DNA of 7,851 nucleotides from positions 1 to 7,851 of the forward strand of contig JALGZU010000128.1 in the NCBI GenBank assembly GCA_025774735.1, given 5' to 3'. Source of the stretch: a candidate division LCP-89 bacterium. Lineage in GTDB: Bacteria > Electryoneota > B3-LCP. Position 1 is the first letter of the stretch. Every line of letters starts with the position of its first letter. Made by a program: the position numbers and the translations under genes. Under the pieces are notes generated by a model. That model did not search any database, was not told where the DNA came from, and worked only from the letters and a program-made list of their open reading frames with translations. Below are positions 5,783-7,851 of the stretch, piece after piece.

Positions 5783-5867
5783 TTGAGGAAAGATAAGGAA
5801 GATGGGGGACGATTGGTAGCTAAAAATGAGGGATTTTGGATTGGTAGGTGGGGAGGTTCAGGAGTAT
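5783..5867 (-). repeat. Degenerate copy of the ECF promoter element upstream of the YbjQ gene, split by a direct repeat
   Basis: Read on + for comparison, TTGAGGAAA (5783-5791) with GATGGGGG (5801-5808) and GTGGGGAGGTTCAGGAGTAT (5848-5867) match, in the same order, the element at 6606-6647. Between them lie two exact copies of GATTGGTAG (5811-5819 and 5839-5847; period 28) absent from the other copy. On the transcribed strand the -35-like GGAACC has become TGAACC, and CGTT at the -10 has become a TCTTT-like sequence. It may be a decayed promoter or a member of an intergenic repeat family. The similarity was found by eye. Confidence 0.4.
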
Positions 5868-5949
5868 AATATCCGACCCGATTAATCTCATAATCATCAG
5901 ACGAAACATCTCCAGATTTGACGCAAAAAATATTTACATGAAGCCATAA

Positions 5950-6564
5950 TTACTGGGATTTCTTTGGGATCAGTGCTTCCGTCCGTATTCCGTTCGCAGC
6001 AATGATAAGCCAGGACATTAAAACCAGGACGTATGCGCGCTGTGTAATACCCACAATTTGATCCATGAATGTAGCGACAATCGCTTCGATTATGAACAGA
6101 ATGGGACCGGATATTGCGAGATATAGCAGTATTCTATAAAAGCCCCGTAGTACACCGAACGAATGCAGACGGATCGAATGGATTAAAAAAAACACGATGC
6201 CGGCGAGACCCCCGAAGAATCCACCGAGATTGTGAATATATCCGGATACGGTGACGAATTCTCCTGATGGATCTATAGGAAAGAAATTACTCAGTATCGT
6301 CAGTGTCGCAAATCCGAAAAGTGCAATTGAAGTCCTGGATCGGTAGGGAGGGGGATAAGCGCGGTATATCGCTATGATCAAGGCAACGGCGCCGATCAAG
6401 TTGCCGAAGATGGCGAAGTTTAAAATCCAGCCATGTTCTGCATTCACATATTCACTCATATAATGGCTTGCGAAGGTAACCTCCGGATGAATGAAATGCA
6501 TCAAGACCAGGATTGCCAGAAATCCAATGAAACCGGTCATCGCGATGGTGGGAAAATATCGCAT
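5950..6564 (-). CDS. DUF998-family six-helix membrane protein
   Basis: The 204-residue protein has six predicted transmembrane helices, at about 7-24, 48-67, 78-95, 108-130, 144-166 and 174-191. Between them are features typical of DUF998 proteins: SHYMSEYVNAEHGW (33-46) after helix 1, FFPIDPSG (94-101) after helix 3 and GYIHNLGGFFGG (108-119) opening helix 4. The family is found in bacteria and archaea and has no settled function. The start at 6564 (MRYFPTIAM) is chosen because AAAGGGG lies about 5 bases upstream and the protein begins with helix 1; the frame continuing to 6699 would include the promoter. It has its own ECF-type promoter, so it may be stress- or envelope-regulated. Its stop is followed by a T-run with no clear hairpin. 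Confidence 0.85.
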   Translation of the reverse strand: MRYFPTIAMTGFIGFLAILVLMHFIHPEVTFASHYMSEYVNAEHGWILNFAIFGNLIGAVALIIAIYRAYPPPYRSRTSIALFGFATLTILSNFFPIDPSGEFVTVSGYIHNLGGFFGGLAGIVFFLIHSIRLHSFGVLRGFYRILLYLAISGPILFIIEAIVATFMDQIVGITQRAYVLVLMSWLIIAANGIRTEALIPKKSQ

Positions 6565-6610
6565 AGAATCCCCTTTCTTACACATTAAAAGATGCCGTAA
6601 ATCAATTGAG

Positions 6611-6638
6611 GAAACGCTGAGGATGGGGGGGAGGTTCC
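6611..6638 (-). promoter_or_regulatory. ECF-sigma-type promoter of the DUF998 gene
   Basis: On the - strand GGAACC (6633-6638), a C-rich spacer of 16 bases and CGTTTC (6611-6616) match the general ECF promoter pattern (GGAAC, 16-17 bases, CGT). The start of transcription would be near 6604, giving a leader of about 40 bases with the AAAGGGG ribosome binding site. An anti-sigma or ECF factor gene is not in the window, so the cognate sigma factor is unknown. Confidence 0.6.
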
Positions 6639-6651
6639 GGGAGAGTATGAG

Positions 6652-6675
6652 TGGCCGGAACGGTTGTCCCGGCCA
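6652..6675. other. Hairpin between the hydrolase and DUF998 genes
   Basis: GGCCGGAA (6653-6660) and TCCCGGCC (6667-6674) pair over 8 bases with one G-T wobble, plus an outer T-A pair, around a 6-base loop. It is 40 bases after the hydrolase stop on the - strand and just upstream of the ECF promoter. There is no T-run on either strand, so it is at best a factor-dependent terminator or a processing or stability structure. The palindrome ATTGGCCAAT (6685-6694) lies beside it. Confidence 0.4.
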
Positions 6676-6714
6676 TATGTCGTTATTGGCCAATCCCAAG
6701 ATCTGTCACACCCA

Positions 6715-7746
6715 TCATTTAACAACTTCCACTCGTTCGAGAATCCAATCAGACATGCCGTCGAGAAATCCAGGCACAAATTCCTTCGCCAGGTTGTCGT
6801 ATTCCGAAGGACTACCCGTATTCGCGCGGACGTACAAATGATTGGCCTCGGGGAAGATTTTCACCGTATAGTCTTGATTGCCGCCCCTTTCCAGGGCCTC
6901 TATCATGGCAGGTCTGTTCAATTTCTCCGGAACTTGAAAGTCGAGTCCGCCGAAAAGCAGCAATACCGGGCACTTTACCTTTACCAGCGCCGGCTTAGGG
7001 TCATAGTCAATAAAATATCTAAACCAGGGGCTGGTGTGCAATCCCAGCATACACTTGGCGTGAGATTCCACAGCGGTCTCGATGTCGCTGTGATCCGGTC
7101 CCGACTCTCCGCGCATTGTCGTTATCGAAAGTCTCGCCTTTTTCAGAAGTCCAGCCTTGAGTTCGGTTTCACTTGCTCCTTTTCGCACGAGTTCGAGTAA
7201 CAGTCTGTCGAGGCGGAGAAGCTCCTCGATGGCCGCTTCGGGTACTCCATCCGCTCGTGAGATCCAATCACTCTGAGCCAGCGTAATTTCCCCACCGGTG
7301 CCGCCTATACCCGATATGCAGATGACGAACGCTACATCATTTGACTGCGACGCAACGAGGGGCGCTATTATGCCGCCTTCACTATGACCGCACAAGCCGA
7401 TTTGAGCGTGGCTTATATCGTCCCGTGCTTTGAGGCAGCGGATTGCGGCGATAACGTCGAAGGCGAAATCAGCCGTCGTGGATTGATAAGTGTTGCCGGT
7501 CGAACCGCCCACTCCCCTGGAATCATAGCGTAAGACCGCTATGCCGTTTCTGGTGAAATGGTCCGCGATCATGCGGAAAGGTTTCATCCCAAAGCACTCT
7601 TCATCACGGTTTAAAGGGCCACTGCCCGTTATCATGATGACTGCGGGGTGTTTACCGGATTTTTCGGGAAGCGTCAAAGTACCGGCTAAAGTTACTTCAT
7701 TGTTGCTGAAGGTAATTTCCTCTTCGGTATATAACGTCTCTTTCAT
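6715..7746 (-). CDS. Alpha/beta hydrolase (serine esterase, EstD-like)
   Basis: The 343-residue cytoplasmic protein has no signal peptide. After an N-terminal beta-hairpin (EITFSNNEVTLAGTLTLPE) it shows the order of an alpha/beta hydrolase: HPAVIMITGSGPLNRDEE (33-50; the GSGP..RDE oxyanion loop of the EstD-like esterases), VLRYDSRGVGGSTG (71-84), the nucleophile elbow GLCGHSEGG (117-125) with S122, a helical cap at about 155-245, VLLLFGGLDFQVP (261-273) with acid D269, and PEANHL (299-304) with H303. The catalytic triad is therefore complete. Family members cleave short acyl esters; the natural substrate is unknown. GAGG lies 8 bases before the ATG. The stop at 6715 is followed by a 150-base gap holding the DUF998 promoter, so the two genes are probably separate units, although readthrough is possible. 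Confidence 0.9.
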   Translation of the reverse strand: MKETLYTEEEITFSNNEVTLAGTLTLPEKSGKHPAVIMITGSGPLNRDEECFGMKPFRMIADHFTRNGIAVLRYDSRGVGGSTGNTYQSTTADFAFDVIAAIRCLKARDDISHAQIGLCGHSEGGIIAPLVASQSNDVAFVICISGIGGTGGEITLAQSDWISRADGVPEAAIEELLRLDRLLLELVRKGASETELKAGLLKKARLSITTMRGESGPDHSDIETAVESHAKCMLGLHTSPWFRYFIDYDPKPALVKVKCPVLLLFGGLDFQVPEKLNRPAMIEALERGGNQDYTVKIFPEANHLYVRANTGSPSEYDNLAKEFVPGFLDGMSDWILERVEVVK

Positions 7747-7851
7747 GATAACTGCCTCGCTTTTTCCAGGGCTTCACAGCTTTAATCGTGGTAATTCGGA
7801 TGTAGCGGTACTGAATGGGTCGCGCTGGATTACTCAGATTTGAACGCGGTT
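7747..7851. other. Upstream region of the hydrolase gene, nothing further seen
   Basis: These 105 bases carry the hydrolase ribosome binding site (GAGG on the - strand) and no convincing promoter hexamers or ORF. The promoter may lie beyond the window. Confidence 0.4.

Noticed and set aside
5905..5949. T-run after the DUF998 stop (- strand) as an intrinsic terminator
   Set aside because: There is no stem of useful length ahead of the T-run.
1..7851. Inverted 10-mer AATCTGAGTA at the two ends of the window (1-10 and about 7831-7840)
   Set aside because: The window edges are arbitrary and the match does not extend further, so it is best taken as chance.

Overview
The window looks like a piece of chromosome from an uncultured or little-studied member of the FCB group that lies outside Bacteroidota proper, such as Marinimicrobia, Calditrichota, Ignavibacteria or KSB1-like lineages. 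The main clue is a secreted protein with a type IX secretion (T9SS) C-terminal domain of the YPNPFNP type. Almost every gene also has a strong Shine-Dalgarno site (AGGAGG-like), and two promoter candidates are of sigma-70 and ECF type. True Bacteroidota usually lack both features. This placement is inference; there is no rRNA or marker gene here.

Left part (1-2361, + strand): the last 18 codons of an unidentified gene, a small stand-alone cyclic-nucleotide-binding-fold protein, and the C-terminal remnant of a class V aminotransferase that has lost its 5' part. An AT-rich leader with a good sigma-70 promoter follows. It precedes a two-gene phage-type lysis cassette, an M15 L-alanyl-D-glutamate endopeptidase (endolysin) and a 3TM holin of the gene-transfer-agent type, closed by a strong terminator. 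No other phage gene is visible.

Middle part (2362-4320): a pirin gene on the - strand, divergent from the secreted T9SS-sorted protein of unknown function on the + strand. A near-perfect bidirectional terminator lies between that protein and the convergent operon to its right.

Right part (4321-7851, all - strand): a three-gene operon read right to left (YbjQ/UPF0145 family protein, tandem-GNAT acetyltransferase, small two-helix membrane protein), with stop/start overlap between the first two. Upstream are a DUF998 six-helix membrane protein with a convincing ECF-type promoter (GGAACC-N16-CGTTTC) and an alpha/beta hydrolase. A degenerate relative of the ECF promoter element, interrupted by a 28-bp-period direct repeat, lies upstream of the YbjQ gene.

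Most genes are ordinary housekeeping or accessory genes. The parts most worth a second look are the isolated lysis cassette with its own promoter and terminator, the two related promoter elements, the aminotransferase remnant, and the unknown T9SS cargo domain.
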